A stretch of 64,000 nt of DNA from Paracidovorax avenae ATCC 19860 (lineage in GTDB: Bacteria; Pseudomonadota; Gammaproteobacteria; Burkholderiales; Burkholderiaceae_C): assembly GCF_000176855.2 (NCBI RefSeq), contig NC_015138.1, forward strand, positions 4,960,001 through 5,024,000, written 5' to 3'. This document shows positions 36,506-47,323 of this stretch, in pieces. Both the position numbers and the translations under genes were made by a program. The notes beneath the pieces were generated by a model. It saw nothing but the letters and a program-made list of their open reading frames with translations, was not told the origin of the DNA and searched no databases. The stretch's first letter is position 1. Each line of letters begins with the position of its first letter.

Positions 36506-36593
36506 GGTGGAACTCCTGGTTCACGAAGGCGCCGCACGGGGCGCCTGCAACGCCGCCAATGTCGTGAAACCACGTAACGTCCCGATGACCGGG

Positions 36594-36618
36594 CCGAAGC
36601 CGGCCCCAGGAATGCGAA
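36594..36618 (-). promoter_or_regulatory. perfect PIP box (HrpX-type activator site)
   Basis: On the minus strand TTCGC (36618-36614), 15 bases, TTCGG (36598-36594): an exact TTCGB-N15-TTCGB plant-inducible promoter box. Thirty bases downstream is GACATT (36563-36558), matching the expected YANNNT -10 at all but the first position. It lies between the AEC transporter stop and the chaperone gene. Confidence 0.85.
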
Positions 36619-36622
36619 GCGG

Positions 36623-37588
36623 TCAGGTCCAGACGGCCACCGCGGCCGAAAAGCTCAGGAAAGCCAGCACCGTGGACACCAGGATCACCCGGGCGATGCG
36701 CCCCGTGTGCGCGCCGAAGCGCTCCGCCAGCAGCGAGACGTTGCTGGCGCTCGGCAGCGCCGCCGCGAGGACCAGCGCCGTGTGCGCCGGGGCGGACAGC
36801 GGCGCGCCCGCGGCGATCGCCGCATGGCCCGCGCCCCAGACGAGCAACGGATGCACCACCAGCTTGGCCAGCGCCGCGCCCAGGCCGTCCCGGGGGCGCA
36901 GGGCCTCGCCCGGATGCGCGGCCATGCCCGCGCGCGCGAGCACCGCACCGATGGTGAACAGGGCGACGGGCGCCGCGGCATCCGCCAGCAGGCCCACGGT
37001 GCGGTCCACGGGCCCCGGCAGGGCAACCTGCAGCCCCGAGGCCAGCGCGCCCAGCGCGATCGACCAGGGCATGGGATTGGCGGCCATGCCGCGCAGGGCC
37101 CGCCCCAGCGCCGCCCGCGCGCCCTCGGTGCCGGGCGCATCCCCGCCGCCCAGGCGCGACAGGCCGACGCAGACCGCCGTGGTCACTACCATGTCCAGCA
37201 GCATCGTGAGGATCACGGGCCCCGCGGCCGCCGGGCCGAGCAGCGCCACCAGCAGCGGCACGCCCATGAAGCCGGTGTTGGGAAAGGCCGTCGCCAGGGC
37301 GCCGAAGGCCGCGTCGTTCCAGCCCAGCCGGCGGCGCGTGAGCGCGATGGCCGCGGCCACCAGCGCCAGGCCGCAGGCCAGGTACACGCCTGCGGCCGCA
37401 GGGTCCAGCAGTTCGGCGATGGGCGTGCGCGCGCCGAAGCGGAACAGCATGCAAGGCAGCGCGAAGTACAGGACGAAGGCATTCAGCCCCGGAATCGCGG
37501 CCAGCGGCAGCCGCCCGGCGCGCGTGGCCAGGTACCCGCACAGCACGAGCGCGAAGAAGGGAAAGGTGACGGCCAGCACGGAGAGCAC
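36623..37588 (-). CDS. AEC-family (auxin efflux carrier type) permease
   Basis: A 321-residue, ten-helix permease with the AEC marks LNAFVLYFALPCMLF and FGALATAFPNTGFMGVPL, and the second-half repeat ending VLAAALPSASNVSLLAERFG. AEC proteins export or import malonate, malate or unidentified organic acids; auxin transport is a historical family name. I chose GTG 37588 because it starts the first hydrophobic helix; the open frame to 37795 runs through the upstream region of rep. Confidence 0.88.
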   Translation of the reverse strand: MLSVLAVTFPFFALVLCGYLATRAGRLPLAAIPGLNAFVLYFALPCMLFRFGARTPIAELLDPAAAGVYLACGLALVAAAIALTRRRLGWNDAAFGALATAFPNTGFMGVPLLVALLGPAAAGPVILTMLLDMVVTTAVCVGLSRLGGGDAPGTEGARAALGRALRGMAANPMPWSIALGALASGLQVALPGPVDRTVGLLADAAAPVALFTIGAVLARAGMAAHPGEALRPRDGLGAALAKLVVHPLLVWGAGHAAIAAGAPLSAPAHTALVLAAALPSASNVSLLAERFGAHTGRIARVILVSTVLAFLSFSAAVAVWT

Positions 37589-37778
37589 GCGGCATTCTCG
37601 CAGCGCGCAGCCTGTAGGACGCCGCCGCATCGGCGCGGGCCGCATTCCCCCGCACAACCCGGCGGCGGACCGCCCCGTTATCATCTGCACCCGCCTCCCG
37701 GCCCGGCTGCCCATGCCCGGGCTGGCGGCTGCCCTCGCCCCCACGCTTTCCAGCCCTCCTCCCGTCTCCGCTCGCCGC

Positions 37779-39845
37779 ATGTCCGCCGGTCTCAATCTCG
37801 CCCAGCTCCAGGCCGTCCACTACACGGAGGGGCCCTGCCTCGTGCTGGCCGGCGCCGGCTCGGGCAAGACGCGCGTGATCACGATGAAGATCGGCCGCCT
37901 GATCGAGACCGGCCTGGAGCCGCGACGCATCGCCGCCATCACCTTCACGAACAAGGCGGCCGCGGAAATGCGCGAGCGCGCGCAGCACCTGATCGGCCGT
38001 GCGGCGAAAGACGTGCTGGTCTGCACCTTCCACGCCCTGGGCGTGCGCATGGTGCGCGAAGACGGGCACGTGCTCGGCCTCAAGCCCCAGTTCAGCATCC
38101 TCGACGCCGACGACGTGACCGGCATCATCAAGGACGCGGCCGGCGGCACCACCGACATCGCCACCGCGCGCCAGTGGCAGTGGACCATCAGCGCCTGGAA
38201 GAACGCCGGCCTGGACAGCGCCCAGGCCCTCGCCCAGGCCAGGGACGACAACGAGCGCAGCATCGCCGTCATCATGCAGCGCTACGAGGAGCGCCTGACG
38301 GCATACCAGAGCGTGGATTTCGACGACCTGATCGGCATGCCGCTGCGCCTGCTGCGCGACTTCCCCGAGGTGCGCGCCAAGTGGCAGAAGTCGCTGGGCC
38401 ACGTGCTGGTCGATGAATACCAGGACACCAACGCCACGCAGTACGAACTGCTCAAGCTGCTGGTAGGCGAGCGCGGCCGCTTCACCGCCGTGGGCGACGA
38501 CGACCAGTCCATCTACGGCTGGCGCGGCGCCACGCTGGACAACCTCAAGAAGCTGCCGGTGGACTACCCGCAGCTCAAGGTCATCAAGCTGGAGCAGAAC
38601 TACCGCTCCACCAGCGCCATCCTGCGCGCGGCCAACAACGTCATCCAGCCCAACCCCAAGCTCTACCCGAAGACGCTGTTTTCGGAACTGGGCGAGGGCG
38701 AGCCGGTGCGCGTGGTCGATGCCGACAACGAGGAGCACGAGGCCGAGCGCGCCGTGGCCCGCATTCAGAGCCTGCGCGCCACGCTGAACCCGCAGCCGGC
38801 CTGGAAGAGCTTCGCCATCCTCTACCGCGCCAACCACCAGGCCAAGCCGTTCGAAAAAGCCCTGCGCAAGGCCAACATTCCCTACAAGGTCTCGGGCGGC
38901 ACCAGCTTCTTCGACCGCGCGGAGATCAAGGACCTGTGCGCCTGGTTCCGCCTGTGGATCAACAACGACGACGACCCGGCCTTCCTGCGCGCCATCACCA
39001 CCCCGAAGCGCGGCATCGGCCACACCACGCTGGCCAAGCTCGGCGAGTTCTCGACGCAGCACAAGGTGAGCATGTTCGGCGCGCTCTTCAACCACATGCT
39101 CGAGGCCGTGCTGCCGCGCAAGGCGCACGAGAGCGTGCTGGAGTTCGGCCGCTACATCAACTACCTGGAATACAAGGCGCGGCACACCCACGGCGCGGAA
39201 GATGCGCGCACCTTCATGACCGACTGGCTGAAGGAAATCGGCTACGAGCAGTACCTCTACGACAGCGAGGACAGCGAGACCGTGGCCGGCGCGCGCTGGA
39301 CCAACGTGCTCGAATTCTGCGACTGGATGAGCCAGCGCGCGGGCGGGCAGATCGAGGACACCGCGGGCGCCGTGGTGGCCAGGGAAACCAAGAGCCTGCT
39401 GGAAGTGGCGCAGACCATCGCGCTGCTGTCCACCATCAGCGAGCGCGAGAAGGACGAGGATCTCGTCGTCCTCTCCACCCTGCACGCCTCCAAGGGCCTG
39501 GAGTGGCCGCACGTGATGCTGGTTGGCGTGACCGAGGGCATGCTGCCCTTCAAGCTCGACGACGACGAGGGCCGCCAGCAGAAGGTGAGCGACGACACGC
39601 TGCAGCGCCTGCAGGAAGAGCGCCGCCTGATGTACGTGGGCATCACCCGCGCGCAGCGCAGCCTGGCCGTGAGCTGGACGAAGCGCCGCAAGAAGGGCCG
39701 CGAGATGGTCGCCGCCCAGCCCAGCCGCTTCATCGCAGAGATGGGCCTGGACAAGAACACCGCCCGCGAAGACCCGCGCGAGAAGCTGCGCGCCCTGCGC
39801 GCCGAGTTCGCGGCACGCAAGTCCCCCGCCCCGACGGCACCATGA
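37779..39845 (+). CDS. rep: ATP-dependent DNA helicase Rep (UvrD/PcrA superfamily 1A)
   Basis: A 688-residue 3'-5' helicase. Motifs in order: Walker A LAGAGSGKTRVI (residues about 24-35), motif Ia TFTNKAAAEMRER, Walker B VLVDEYQDTNATQY, GDDDQSIYGWRGA, QNYRSTSAIL, LSTLHASKGLEW, and EERRLMYVGITRA. Q-motif LNLAQLQAV precedes the P-loop. It clears proteins ahead of forks and helps restart, consistent with priA close by. ATG 37779 begins the conserved N-terminus. Confidence 0.93.
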   Translation: MSAGLNLAQLQAVHYTEGPCLVLAGAGSGKTRVITMKIGRLIETGLEPRRIAAITFTNKAAAEMRERAQHLIGRAAKDVLVCTFHALGVRMVREDGHVLGLKPQFSILDADDVTGIIKDAAGGTTDIATARQWQWTISAWKNAGLDSAQALAQARDDNERSIAVIMQRYEERLTAYQSVDFDDLIGMPLRLLRDFPEVRAKWQKSLGHVLVDEYQDTNATQYELLKLLVGERGRFTAVGDDDQSIYGWRGATLDNLKKLPVDYPQLKVIKLEQNYRSTSAILRAANNVIQPNPKLYPKTLFSELGEGEPVRVVDADNEEHEAERAVARIQSLRATLNPQPAWKSFAILYRANHQAKPFEKALRKANIPYKVSGGTSFFDRAEIKDLCAWFRLWINNDDDPAFLRAITTPKRGIGHTTLAKLGEFSTQHKVSMFGALFNHMLEAVLPRKAHESVLEFGRYINYLEYKARHTHGAEDARTFMTDWLKEIGYEQYLYDSEDSETVAGARWTNVLEFCDWMSQRAGGQIEDTAGAVVARETKSLLEVAQTIALLSTISEREKDEDLVVLSTLHASKGLEWPHVMLVGVTEGMLPFKLDDDEGRQQKVSDDTLQRLQEERRLMYVGITRAQRSLAVSWTKRRKKGREMVAAQPSRFIAEMGLDKNTAREDPREKLRALRAEFAARKSPAPTAP

Positions 39846-39982
39846 ACCCGCCGCACGCGCCATCCATCCCGGGCGGGCCCCGGGCATCCGGCGGGCGGCA
39901 GGCAGAAGCACTTCATCATCATCCACGCCAACCGGATGGGCCGGTGGGCGTGGGGCAGTTGCGGCAAGGAGATCCGCGGACC

Positions 39983-41236
39983 ATGGACCAACGCACACGA
40001 CAACCGAAGCCTTTCGTTCGCGCCGCGCAGGCCGGCCGGCCCGCCGCCACCCGCCCGGTGCGGCTGGGGGCCCTGGCGCTCGCGCTCTGCGCACCCGCCG
40101 GCGCTGCCCTGGCGCAGCAGCCGCCCGCGCCCTCCGGCGCCGCGGGCGACGCCTGGCGCCGCTGCACGGCCATGGGCAGCGGCGAGGCGCGGCTGGCCTG
40201 CTTCGACCAGTGGGCCGGGCAGCAGAAATGGCAGCAGGCGCCGACCGTGGCCGCCGCGCCGTCCACGGGCACGGGCAAGTCCGCCGCGGCCGCGGCAGGG
40301 GACAACGCGCCGCCCACGCCGGTGGACACCACGCTGCCGGCCACGCGCGTCATCGACGTGGCGCAGGTGGAGGGCTGCCGCGACGAGCAGTACAGCACGC
40401 TCTCGCGCTTCTGGGAGCTGGAATCGGGCAGCGACTGCGGCACCTTCCGCTTCCGCGGCTACCGGCCGATCTCGTTCTCGGTCGTGGCGTCCGACACCGT
40501 GAACCGCCAGCCCTCTTCGCCGGCAGCCGACCACACCGCGGCCTCGGCGGTCGATTACCGCACCACCGAAACCCGCATCCAGCTCTCGGTGCGCACCAAG
40601 ATCGCGCAGGGCCTGCTCACGCAGGGCCACCCGACGCTCAAGGATTCGCTCTGGGTCGGCTACACGCAGCAGTCGTACTGGCAACTGTTCAGCCCGGACA
40701 TCTCGCGGCCATTCCGCGCCACCGACCACGAGCCGGAGGTGATGTACGTCTATCCCACCGACGCGAAGCTGCCCTTCGGCTGGCGCTGGCGCTACAGCGG
40801 CATCGGGCTGGTGCACCAGTCCAACGGCCAGAACCTGCCGCTGTCGCGCAGCTGGAACCGCGTGTACCTGATGACCGGCATGGAGCTGGACAACCGCTGG
40901 ACCGTGAGCGCGCGCGTCTGGAAGCGCCTCAAGGAAAGCGCCGCGGACGACGACAATCCGGACATCATCGACTACATGGGCCGCGGCGAGGTGCAGCTCG
41001 GCTGGAACTACGACCGCGACAACACCCTGTCGCTGATGGCGCGCAGCGCCTTCGGCTCCACCGGCCGCGGCGCCGTGCGGCTGGAATGGATGCGCGCGGT
41101 GGGCACGGACCTGGGCGGTCTCAAGAGCAACCTGCGGTTCCACACCGCGCTGTTCAGCGGCTACGGCGACACCATCACCGACTACAACCGCCGGCGCACT
41201 GTGCTCAGCGTGGGCCTGAGCCTCGTGGACTTCTGA
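39983..41236 (+). CDS. pldA: outer-membrane phospholipase A (OMPLA)
   Basis: A 417-residue outer-membrane phospholipase A1. Signal peptide ends near GAALAQQ; the catalytic triad is intact: LVHQSNGQ with His278 and Ser280, and SRSWNR with Asn292, keeping the 2- and 12-residue spacings of E. coli OMPLA. The barrel start VGYTQQSYWQLFSPDISRPF and C-terminal VLSVGLSLVDF (terminal Phe for BAM recognition) are typical. A 100-residue Ala/Pro-rich insert with two Cys (residues 61 and 73) precedes the barrel. AAGGAG lies 12 bases before ATG 39983. Confidence 0.92.
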   Translation: MDQRTRQPKPFVRAAQAGRPAATRPVRLGALALALCAPAGAALAQQPPAPSGAAGDAWRRCTAMGSGEARLACFDQWAGQQKWQQAPTVAAAPSTGTGKSAAAAAGDNAPPTPVDTTLPATRVIDVAQVEGCRDEQYSTLSRFWELESGSDCGTFRFRGYRPISFSVVASDTVNRQPSSPAADHTAASAVDYRTTETRIQLSVRTKIAQGLLTQGHPTLKDSLWVGYTQQSYWQLFSPDISRPFRATDHEPEVMYVYPTDAKLPFGWRWRYSGIGLVHQSNGQNLPLSRSWNRVYLMTGMELDNRWTVSARVWKRLKESAADDDNPDIIDYMGRGEVQLGWNYDRDNTLSLMARSAFGSTGRGAVRLEWMRAVGTDLGGLKSNLRFHTALFSGYGDTITDYNRRRTVLSVGLSLVDF

Positions 41237-41241
41237 GGCAG

Positions 41242-41267
41242 GGCGCGCGGTCCCACCGCCGCGCGCC
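41242..41267 (+). terminator. GC hairpin after pldA
   Basis: GGCGCGCGG (41242-41250) pairs with CCGCGCGCC (41259-41267), 8-base loop, starting 5 bases after the pldA stop. No T tract follows. The rest of the gap to 41513 shows no gene. Confidence 0.55.
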
Positions 41268-41513
41268 TCACAACCCGTTACCCTTTGCCCTGGCCAGCGG
41301 GTTGAAGCGGCCGGGGCGTGCCGACACAATGGCACGCGCGGCGCACGGCATTCCCAGGCCTTTCGTGTCCCCCTCTCCGCCGCAGCCCGAGCCCCCGCGC
41401 CGAAGGCCAGTCCGGCCCTCTTCCGCGGCGCGGATAAGAACGGTTTTCCGGCCCTTTTCCGCGCGATTGCCTGTCCGGGGCCGCTCGACAATGCCTGCTC
41501 GGAGGTCGTCACC

Positions 41514-41912
41514 ATGGACATGCAATACCAACTCAAGGCCGGCGCGTACTACCTGTACGACATGCGCGAGGCACCCAGCGCCGTCACCGGCGAGCGCCGC
41601 TTCAAGCTCAGGACCGAGACCGTGGCCATCGCGTTCGACCAGCACACCGGCCAGGTGCACCAGCACGGCACGCCCTCGCGCATCACCTCGTGGGCCAACA
41701 ACACCCGCCGCCGCCTGCGCGCCGCGGGCGCCCTGCAGGCCGCCAACGACATCGTCGTCGTGTCGGGCCCGCTGCCCGTGGACGAGCTCAACAAATGCCT
41801 CTGGATCTCCGGCTACTGCCGCCGCATGTTCTCGCGCCTGGCGAGCCTGCCGCACGGCAAGCTGCAGCGTGGCGGCACCGCGCATCCGGATGGGTTCCGC
41901 AAGGCGGCATAA
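41514..41912 (+). CDS. conserved hypothetical protein, 132 aa
   Basis: A soluble, basic protein of 132 residues without signal peptide. It contains a possible beta-rich N-terminus (YYLYDMREAPSA, RFKLRTETVAIAFD), a middle RITSWANNTRRRLRAAGAL and a C-terminal Cys pair (NKCLWISGYCRRMF). The name of the family is not known to me. Frame quality and third-position GC support coding. It stands alone between pldA and the universal stress protein. Confidence 0.6.
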   Translation: MDMQYQLKAGAYYLYDMREAPSAVTGERRFKLRTETVAIAFDQHTGQVHQHGTPSRITSWANNTRRRLRAAGALQAANDIVVVSGPLPVDELNKCLWISGYCRRMFSRLASLPHGKLQRGGTAHPDGFRKAA

Positions 41913-41977
41913 ACAGGGACATCCCCCTGAGCGGCTTCGCCGCTTCCCCCTTCTCTCGCCGTGCTGCGCCCGCCGGG

Positions 41978-42051
41978 AAGGGGGACGACGCCAGCGGTCT
42001 GGCGAAGCCAGTCCCGCGGCGTCTGCTGGCGTGGCCTGCTCCGCGGCCTTC
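41978..42051 (+). repeat. structured intergenic repeat, copy B
   Basis: Related to 8032-8104 at about 85% of positions. The central hairpin is CTGGC-GAA-GCCAG (41999-42011) where copy A has CCGGC-AAA-GCCGG, and the outer arms GCCAGC (41990-41995) / GCTGGC (42025-42030) replace GCCAGT / ACTGGC: compensatory changes that keep the stems. Ends with the same TGGCCTGCTCCGCGGCCTTC. Confidence 0.65.
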
Positions 42052-42181
42052 TGAGGGGTGAGGCCGCTGGCAGCACACAGGGCTTGCCCGATGGGAACCC
42101 CCTGCCTCACCAGCCAGTCAGCCAGCCGGGCTCAGCGGCTTTCGCTTCTACCGCCTGGCAGTCATCTCCAGCTTTTCCCAC

Positions 42182-43962
<1,781 letters not shown>

Positions 43963-44060
43963 GAACGCGCACCTTCCGGGAAGTCGGCCGGGAAACCATC
44001 GGCGGGCGGATCGGCCACGGCCTACGCCCTGCGCCGCCGGGACGGCCTTACCATGCGCCC

Positions 44061-44750
44061 ATGCTGACCGTCCACCACCTCGAAACCTCCCGCTCCCAGC
44101 GCGTGCTCTGGCTCCTGGAAGAGCTGGGCGTGGCCTACGACCTGCGCCGCTACCAGCGCGACCCGCGCACCCGCCTGGCGCCGCCGGAGCTCAAGCGCAT
44201 CCACCCGCTGGGCAAATCCCCCGTGATCGACGACGGCGGCGAGATCATCGCCGAGTCCGGCGCGATCATCGAGCACATCGCCGAGCGCTACGGCGCGCAG
44301 GCCACGGGCGAGCTGGCCCATCTCGTGCCCCGGCCGGGCACGCCGGAACACCGGCAGTGCCGCTTCTGGATGCACTACGCCGAGGGCTCGCTCATGAACT
44401 GGCTCGTGATGAAGCTCGTCTTCAAGACCCTGCCCACGCAGCCCATGCCGTTCTTCGCGCGGCCGGTGGCCTACTCCATCTGCGGCAAGGCGCAGAAGAA
44501 GCTGGTGGACCCGAACCTGCTCACGGCCCTCGCCTTCATGGAAGACCACCTCGCACGCCATGCGTGGTTCGCGGGCGATGCGCTCACCATCGCGGACTTC
44601 CAGATGAGCTTCGCTGTGGAAGCCGCGATCGCGCGCGCCAGCGGTGCGGTCGAGTTCACCGCCCTGAAGGCCTACCGCGACCGCATCAACGCCCGCCCGG
44701 CGTACCAGCGCGCGATCGCGCAGGGCGGCCCGGTGGTGATGGGCGCCTGA
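44061..44750 (+). CDS. glutathione S-transferase family protein
   Basis: A 229-residue GST: thioredoxin-fold N-domain with SRSQRVLWLLEELGVAYDL (Ser near residue 10 as candidate catalytic residue) and the glutathione-binding ESGAIIEHIAER, followed by an all-helical C-domain with AWFAGDALTIADFQMSF. It detoxifies electrophiles by glutathione conjugation; substrate unknown. Converges with the SDR gene. Confidence 0.93.
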   Translation: MLTVHHLETSRSQRVLWLLEELGVAYDLRRYQRDPRTRLAPPELKRIHPLGKSPVIDDGGEIIAESGAIIEHIAERYGAQATGELAHLVPRPGTPEHRQCRFWMHYAEGSLMNWLVMKLVFKTLPTQPMPFFARPVAYSICGKAQKKLVDPNLLTALAFMEDHLARHAWFAGDALTIADFQMSFAVEAAIARASGAVEFTALKAYRDRINARPAYQRAIAQGGPVVMGA

Positions 44751-44773
44751 TACGGTATCGCCGTGCCGGACGG

Positions 44774-45652
44774 TCAGATGATGGGCACGCCCCCCGTCAC
44801 CGCCACCGTCGCGCCCGAGATGAAGCTCGCCTGGTCGGACGCCAGCATCACGTAGGCCGGCGCCACCTCGGCGGGCTGGCCGGGGCGCTGCAGCGGCACC
44901 TGCTTGCCGAACTCGCGCGCGCGCTCGATCGGCATCGTGGACGGGATCAGCGGCGTCCAGACCGGGCCGGGCGCCACGCAGTTCACGCGGATGCCCTTGT
45001 CGGCCAGCAACTGCGCGAGCCCGCCCGTGAAGTTCTGCAGCGCGCCCTTGGTGGAGGCGTACGCCAGCAGCGTCTTGTTGGGCTTGTCCGCGTTCACCGA
45101 GACGGTGTTGATGATGGCGCTGCCCGGCGGCATGTGGCGGGCCGCCGCCTTGCTCAGGTAGAACGTGGCATAGACGTTGGTGCGGAAGGTGCGGTCGAAT
45201 TCCTCGGCCGAGATCTCGTCGATGCTCTCGTGCGCCATCTGGTAGGCGGCGTTGTTGACCAGGATGTCGATGCCGCCCAGGTCCTTCACCGCGCGCTCGA
45301 TGATGGCATTGCAGTGGGCCTCTTCGCGGATGTCGCCCGGCACGCCCACGGCGCGGCGGCCTTCGGCGGTGACGAGTTCGAGGGTCTTGCGCGCGTCGCC
45401 CTCCTCCTCGGGCAGGTAGGCGATGAGCACGTCGGCGCCCTCGCGCGCGAAAGCCAGCGCCACCGCGCGGCCGATGCCGCTGTCGCCGCCCGTGATGACG
45501 GCGCGGCGCCCCTGCAGCCTGCCCGAGCCCTGGTACGACGCGGCACCGTAGTCGGGCTGCGGATGCATGTCGGTTTCGGCGCCGGGCGGCGTGAGCGGTT
45601 GCTGGTCCTTGAACGGCGGCCGGGGGCCGGCGGTGCGGGGGTCGAGGGGCAT
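44774..45652 (-). CDS. SDR-family oxidoreductase (YghA-like)
   Basis: A 292-residue classical/extended short-chain dehydrogenase with a 45-residue N-terminal extension, nucleotide motif TGGDSGIGRAVALAFA, NNAAYQ and the active site Ser (NTVSVNA) with YASTK. Extension and sequence resemble the YghA group of NADP-dependent aldehyde/diketone reductases, often general-stress induced. Located between the GST and the CheW protein. Confidence 0.9.
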   Translation of the reverse strand: MPLDPRTAGPRPPFKDQQPLTPPGAETDMHPQPDYGAASYQGSGRLQGRRAVITGGDSGIGRAVALAFAREGADVLIAYLPEEEGDARKTLELVTAEGRRAVGVPGDIREEAHCNAIIERAVKDLGGIDILVNNAAYQMAHESIDEISAEEFDRTFRTNVYATFYLSKAAARHMPPGSAIINTVSVNADKPNKTLLAYASTKGALQNFTGGLAQLLADKGIRVNCVAPGPVWTPLIPSTMPIERAREFGKQVPLQRPGQPAEVAPAYVMLASDQASFISGATVAVTGGVPII

Positions 45653-45757
45653 GGGTTCTCCTGCAATGCGTCGTACCCCAGTCTGAAAAGCATGCAGGCC
45701 CCGGGGTGTAGGAGAAAGCGCCTACAGCCCCGGCCTGGGTTACCAGGAGAAAATGCC

Positions 45758-47323
45758 TTACGGAAAATCGTGGAGCGATTGCTCCAGCAGCGCGTGCAGC
45801 CCCACCTTCCGGCAGGTGACGGCATCGGCCCCCTTTCCCACGGTCAGCATGCGCCCCAGACCGCTGCCCGGGCGCCGCGAGCCCTCCGAAGGCGTGGAGG
45901 GCTCGTGTCCGATCTCCGCCGTGGCATCGGCCGCGACCAGCGACACCAGGCTGTCCACCAGGAAGCCGCGCAGCCGCTCGCCGTGCCGCACTACCAGCAC
46001 CCGCGACTGCGCCGTGGGCCCGGCCTTGGCGCTGCCCAGCAGGGTGCGCAGGCAAAAGACTTCCAGCGGCCGGCCCTTTCGCTCCACCAGGCCGCACATG
46101 CCGCTTCCCGCGCCATCCAGTTGCACGGCCGGCGTGGCGTAGTCGAGTATTTCCTCCACCTCGGCGAGCGGCGTGGCGCAGTCGCCCCCGGCCCGATAGA
46201 CGAGGAACGTGGTGCGGGCACCGCCGCCACGCGCCGCCTGCGGCCCGGCCTGCGTGCCTGCGGCGGCGGGCCGGCTGTCGAGGAAAGCAGCGACGACCGG
46301 ATGGGCCAGCAGCCCCTCCACCCGCAGCACGGCGGCGATACCGTGTGCCGACGTGCGCATGGCGCCGGCATAGCATCCGGGGTTCAGGCTGGCGCCGGGG
46401 CCCAGGGGCACCGTGGCGTCGGGCGTTGCCGTCTCCATGCCCAGCACGGCGTCCGCCTGCACGCCGATGCGCCTCCCTCCGCGCTGCAGCACCATGAGCA
46501 GGGGCTTCGACACGCCCGGGGACGGGGCCTGGGCGCCGTCCGGCGCAGCGCGCTCCATGCCGAGCAGCCGCTGCAGATCGACCACCGGCACATCGCAGCC
46601 GCGCCATGGCACGAGTCCGCGCAGCGGGCCGCCGGCCGCGAAGAACGCGCGCATGGGCGGCATCGGCAGGATGTCGGGCACATCGGCGAAATCGAAGGCC
46701 AGCACCTGGCCCTCCAGGGACGCGAGCGTATGCCGGCGCGTCGCCGCGGCGGCCTGCGCCGGGGCCGCGCCGGGCGCTCCCGCGGGAGGATCCACCGCAG
46801 GCGTCACGCCCGGCGTGCGCTCCAGCAAGGCCGGTACCTGCAGTACCGGCAAGGCGCGGCTCGCGGGCTCCTGCGTGGTCACCCAGTGGCCGAACAGGCC
46901 GTCCTGCGCGCCGCCCAGGGGCGTGACGGCCGAAGGCGGCACGCGCAGCACGCCCGCGATGGTGTCCACGCCGATGCCCAGGCGGCGGCGGCCATGCGCG
47001 ACCACCGCCACCTGGCGGCGCCGGCTTGCCGCCCCCGGGGCGGCCGGGGCCACGGCACCTGGCTGCACGCCGTCGCCCGCCGGCGAAAAGGCAGGGGCGA
47101 CAGAAGGGGACGCGGCAGGAGCCATCAGCCGCTGCAGATCCAGCACCGGAATCAGCCGACCCCGCAGCAGGAACATGCCCGCCATTACCGAGGACGGCTC
47201 GGGCAGCGGAAGCAGTTGCTGAGGCATGTCCACCGCCTCGACCAGTTCACTGGAAGCGATGGCGATGTCCTGGCCCGCGGCGCGAACGACTCCGAAGTGC
47301 AGCACCGCCGCCCCGGCCGTCAT
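45758..47323 (-). CDS. triple-CheW-domain chemotaxis adaptor
   Basis: A 521-residue protein made of three CheW-like domains (about 1-150, 170-330 and 350-500), each with the CheW pattern of a hydrophobic LxFxxxDVxxIxxMP strand and a GLVxxRGxxVPVVDLxxLLG loop: MAGMFLLRGRLIPVLDLQRL, RGLVPWRGCDVPVVDLQRLL, CGLVERKGRPLEVFCLRTLL. No CheA kinase parts are seen. Typical CheW is 150-170 residues, so this is a tandem fusion able to contact several receptors or CheA. Its ATG overlaps the stop of the PAS chemoreceptor by 4 bp (ATGA), so the two are co-translated. Confidence 0.85.
   Translation of the reverse strand: MTAGAAVLHFGVVRAAGQDIAIASSELVEAVDMPQQLLPLPEPSSVMAGMFLLRGRLIPVLDLQRLMAPAASPSVAPAFSPAGDGVQPGAVAPAAPGAASRRRQVAVVAHGRRRLGIGVDTIAGVLRVPPSAVTPLGGAQDGLFGHWVTTQEPASRALPVLQVPALLERTPGVTPAVDPPAGAPGAAPAQAAAATRRHTLASLEGQVLAFDFADVPDILPMPPMRAFFAAGGPLRGLVPWRGCDVPVVDLQRLLGMERAAPDGAQAPSPGVSKPLLMVLQRGGRRIGVQADAVLGMETATPDATVPLGPGASLNPGCYAGAMRTSAHGIAAVLRVEGLLAHPVVAAFLDSRPAAAGTQAGPQAARGGGARTTFLVYRAGGDCATPLAEVEEILDYATPAVQLDGAGSGMCGLVERKGRPLEVFCLRTLLGSAKAGPTAQSRVLVVRHGERLRGFLVDSLVSLVAADATAEIGHEPSTPSEGSRRPGSGLGRMLTVGKGADAVTCRKVGLHALLEQSLHDFP

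Noticed and set aside
36348..37778. Upstream extension of the rep frame across the AEC gene
   Set aside because: It is antisense to a clear ten-helix permease; the helicase N-terminus starts at 37779.
38936..39980. N-terminal extension of the pldA frame into rep
   Set aside because: The upstream frame is a shadow of the helicase; a signal peptide and ribosome site define the start at 39983.
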